Below, one piece after another: positions 61,896 to 64,000 of a stretch of 64,000 nt of DNA. Below the pieces are notes generated by a model that searched no databases, was not told where the DNA came from, and saw nothing but the letters and a program-made list of their open reading frames with translations. Where the stretch lies: assembly GCF_003724155.1 (NCBI RefSeq), contig NZ_RJJQ01000012.1, positions 62,001 to 126,000 of the forward strand, written 5' to 3'. Made by a program: the position numbers and the translations under genes. The DNA comes from Flexivirga caeni (lineage in GTDB: Bacteria; Actinomycetota; Actinomycetes; Actinomycetales; Dermatophilaceae). The stretch's first letter is position 1, and the number at the start of each line of letters is the position of its first letter.

Positions 61896-62859
61896 CCCCG
61901 CACCCGACGCGCCGGCGTCGGCGGTCTCGGGCTACGCAGTCGAAACCCGTGGTCTGACAAAGATTTTCGGGTCCCAACGAGCGGTCGACGGCATCGACCT
62001 ACGTGTGCCGAGCGGCGGCGTCTATGGCTTCCTCGGGCCCAACGGTTCGGGCAAGACGACCACGATCCGGATGCTGCTGGGACTGGTCCGGCCGACCAGC
62101 GGTGACCACGACATCCTGGGCCACCCCATGCCGGAGGAACTCACCGCGGCGTTGCACCGCGTGGGCTCGCTCATCGAAGGTCCCGCATTCCACCCGCACC
62201 TGTCCGGCCGGGCCAACCTGCGGCGTCTCGACGCTGCGGATGCGCGGTCGGATGCCCGCACCGCGGCGTCCCGGATCGATGCGGCGCTGGACCGGGTCGG
62301 GCTCACCCCGGCCGCGAACAAGCGATTCGGTGCCTATTCGCTGGGCATGAAGCAACGGCTCGCGATCGCGGCCGCACTGCTCGCACCGCGCGATCTGCTG
62401 GTGCTCGACGAGCCGACGAACGGACTCGACCCGCAGGGCACCCGCGAGGTGCGGCACCTGGTCTCGGAGCTCGCATCCGACGGCATCTCGGTGCTGGTCT
62501 CCAGTCACCTGCTCGCCGAGATCCAGCAGATCTGCACGCACATCGGCGTGATGAGCGCCGGGAAGCTGGTCGCGCAGGGCAGCATCGACGACTTGCGCGC
62601 GACCCGGACCGCGCGGCTGCACCTCGGCACCCCCGACCCGGCCCGGGCGGCGGCTGTACTCGCGAAACTGCCGGTTTCCCAGCTGGTTTCGGGCGATGAG
62701 ACTGTCTCCGGCATACCCTCCGAGGACCTGGCGCCCGAGGATCTGGTGCGCGCTCTCGTCGCCGCCGATGTGCCGGTGCGGCGCTTCACCGTCGACCGGC
62801 CGAGCCTGGAGGACCTCTACGTCTCACTCACTGGCGAGGGCTTCGAGGTGCGTTCATGA
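61873..62859 (+). CDS. ABC transporter ATP-binding protein
   Basis: A 328-residue ATPase. Walker A GFLGPNGSGKTTTIRMLLGL, signature YSLGMKQRLAIAAALLAPRD (LGMKQR form typical of BcrA/ABC-2 exporters), Walker B LLVLDEPTNGLDPQGTREVR, H-loop SVLVSSHLLAEIQQICTHIG. The C-terminal extension ends in DRPSLEDLYVSLTGEGFEVR. It overlaps the propeller-like upstream gene by 23 bases and the permease by four. Confidence 0.93.
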   Translation: MPPSVEADPAPDAPASAVSGYAVETRGLTKIFGSQRAVDGIDLRVPSGGVYGFLGPNGSGKTTTIRMLLGLVRPTSGDHDILGHPMPEELTAALHRVGSLIEGPAFHPHLSGRANLRRLDAADARSDARTAASRIDAALDRVGLTPAANKRFGAYSLGMKQRLAIAAALLAPRDLLVLDEPTNGLDPQGTREVRHLVSELASDGISVLVSSHLLAEIQQICTHIGVMSAGKLVAQGSIDDLRATRTARLHLGTPDPARAAAVLAKLPVSQLVSGDETVSGIPSEDLAPEDLVRALVAADVPVRRFTVDRPSLEDLYVSLTGEGFEVRS

Positions 62860-63668
62860 TGCGCTTCGCTCGCTCCGAAATGCGGCTGATCGCCGGGCGC
62901 CGGCGCAACCAGGCCGGTCTCGCGGTGCTCGCCGCGGTGCCGATCCTGCTCGCGATCGCTGTACGTCTCACCGAGTCCAACCCGCGCGGTGGCGGTCCGC
63001 CGAGCTTCATCGACGACATCGTCGGCAACGGCGTCTTCGTCGCGTTCGCGGCACTGACGTTGCAGTTGACACTCTTCCTGCCGCTGGCGATCTCGATGGT
63101 CAGCGGTGACGCGATCGCGGGGGAGGCGCACACCGGCACGCTGCGCTACCTGCTCACCGTGCCGGCCGGCCGCAGCCGGGTGCTGGCGGTGAAGTACTTC
63201 GGGCTGGTCTTCGGTGCGTTCGTGGCCGTCTTCACTGTCGCGGTCGTCGGCGCTCTCGTCGGTATGGCGATTTTCGGCACCGGATCGCTGACCACCCTGT
63301 CCGGCACTCAGATCTCCCTCGGCGCCGGGTTGCTGCGGCTGTTCGTGAGCACGGTGTATGTCGCGCTCGGCATGAGCTCCCTCGCGGCGCTCGGGCTCTT
63401 CGTGTCGACGCTCACCACGCAGCCGATCGCCGCGACCGTCGCGACGATGGTGCTGACCGCGGCCATGTGGGTGCTCGACGCGGTGCCGCAACTCGGCTGG
63501 CTGCATCCCTGGCTGCTTGTCGACCATTGGGCCGCCTTCGCCGACCTGATGCGTGACCCCGCCGACTGGGGCGGGGTATGGCGCGGGCTGTCGGTCGACC
63601 TCGGGTATGCCGTGGTGTGCCTCCTCGCCGCCTGGGCCCGCTTCGACGGCAAGGACATCACCACCTGA
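62856..63668 (+). CDS. ABC-2 type permease
   Basis: A 270-residue membrane protein with six helices (AVLAAVPILLAIAVRLT, FAALTLQLTLFLPLAISMVS, FVAVFTVAVVGALVGMAIF and others). AGEAHTGTLRYLLTVPAGRS is the conserved cytoplasmic loop of ABC-2 permeases. It forms a transporter with the overlapping ATPase; substrate unknown. Confidence 0.9.
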   Translation: MMRFARSEMRLIAGRRRNQAGLAVLAAVPILLAIAVRLTESNPRGGGPPSFIDDIVGNGVFVAFAALTLQLTLFLPLAISMVSGDAIAGEAHTGTLRYLLTVPAGRSRVLAVKYFGLVFGAFVAVFTVAVVGALVGMAIFGTGSLTTLSGTQISLGAGLLRLFVSTVYVALGMSSLAALGLFVSTLTTQPIAATVATMVLTAAMWVLDAVPQLGWLHPWLLVDHWAAFADLMRDPADWGGVWRGLSVDLGYAVVCLLAAWARFDGKDITT

Positions 63669-63735
63669 GCGCACCGCCGCGTCATACGTAGACCTCGACC
63701 GTCGGAGGCTGGGGACGGGAATCGGCGCCGTTCCT

Positions 63736-63827
63736 GTCCCGGACTCGCGACCGTCGCGCTTTGGGGACACTCTCACTCCGGATTTGCGTCCCGGACTCGC
63801 GACCGTCGCGCCTTGGGGACACTCTCA
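63736..63827. repeat. 40-bp direct repeat, period 52
   Basis: Copies at 63736-63775 and 63788-63827 (start GTCCCGGACTCGCGACCGTC, end GGGGACACTCTCA) differ at one base. Each contains the small palindrome CGCGACCGTCGCG. Confidence 0.9.
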
Positions 63828-63933
63828 GCGCGGATCCGCGTGTTCAACCGGCGACCGTTGCCACTTGTGCACGCGAACCGGGCTTTCGGGTCCGCAACTG
63901 CCCGCCCTAGCTGCCCGCGTCATAAATTTGAGA

Positions 63934-63995
63934 CCCGAGTGGTCAGTTACTTGCGAGTACGACCGGGCGAACTCGCGAGTGACTGACCACTCGGG
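63934..63995. repeat. REP-like hairpin, copy 3 geometry
   Basis: The arm at 63934-63958 (CCCGAGTGGTCAGTTACTTG...) pairs with 63971-63995 with two mismatches that are G-U pairs in RNA; the loop is 12 bases, the same arm-and-loop layout as 43441-43500. Confidence 0.8.
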
Positions 63996-64000
63996 ACAGC

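Larger units (their letters stand above)
63669..64000. other. Gene-free, repeat-rich right end
   Basis: No gene is seen. It holds a 40-bp direct repeat and a 25-bp-arm hairpin (listed separately) and short GC-rich runs. The window ends here. Confidence 0.6.

Overview
The window is high-GC actinobacterial DNA. A conserved Micrococcales-type core order (prfB, ftsE, ftsX, M23 peptidase, smpB), an IdeR-type iron box, TadA/B/C pilus genes and an ArsR-linked zinc-independent ribosomal protein pair fit an order Micrococcales genome, perhaps Dermacoccaceae or Intrasporangiaceae. The family is an inference from gene content and base use, not a database match.

1-11.7 kb: a transporter/universal-stress-protein operon cut by the window edge, a small unknown gene, a methyltransferase, then a complete type I Wadjet (JetABCD) anti-plasmid SMC system with a further unknown gene behind it. 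Related palindromic repeats lie before, inside and after the Wadjet block. 11.7-17.8 kb: a frameshifted methyltransferase remnant, an arsR-rpmG-rpsN operon whose S14 is unusually short, a divergent regulator/flavoprotein pair, a PLP enzyme, an iron-box-controlled siderophore-interacting protein and a beta-propeller protein. 17.8-27.2 kb: a large FHA/FtsK triple-ATPase protein divergent from a Tad-type pilus operon (tadA, tadB, tadC, pilin-like peptide, three TadE/TadG-like pseudopilins); a 71-bp tandem repeat sits between tadA and tadB. 27.2-30.5 kb: small proteins and a NarL-type two-component system.

30.6-60.7 kb: the core prfB-ftsEX-peptidase-smpB row, opened up by two accessory insertions. 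Insertion 1 (31.7-48.2 kb) is the highlight: a RiPP (ribosomally made, modified peptide) region that joins a class III lanthipeptide synthetase, a cytochrome P450, a C39-peptidase ABC exporter, a second ABC exporter, a fused ThiF-like/YcaO cyclodehydratase and a SagB-type azoline dehydrogenase around a 54-residue precursor. The core of that precursor has a Thr/Ser/Cys at every third position, nearly always after Gly. Next to it, on the other strand, is a second module: ABC-2 exporter, two tiny peptides (one ending in a Ser-x-x-Ser-x-x-Cys motif), an ABC-like domain protein without a Walker A lysine, and a two-component system, with a sharp palindromic operator in front. Insertion 2 (51.4-60.2 kb) is a worn region: IS5-type, IS110-type, ugd and nusB fragments, a regulator, a response regulator with an odd two-part histidine kinase, and an MFS transporter/universal stress protein pair.

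60.2-64 kb: smpB, a LolA/MucB-like secreted protein, an ABC-2 transporter pair, and a gene-free end full of direct and inverted repeats. No rRNA, tRNA, tmRNA or CRISPR array was seen.
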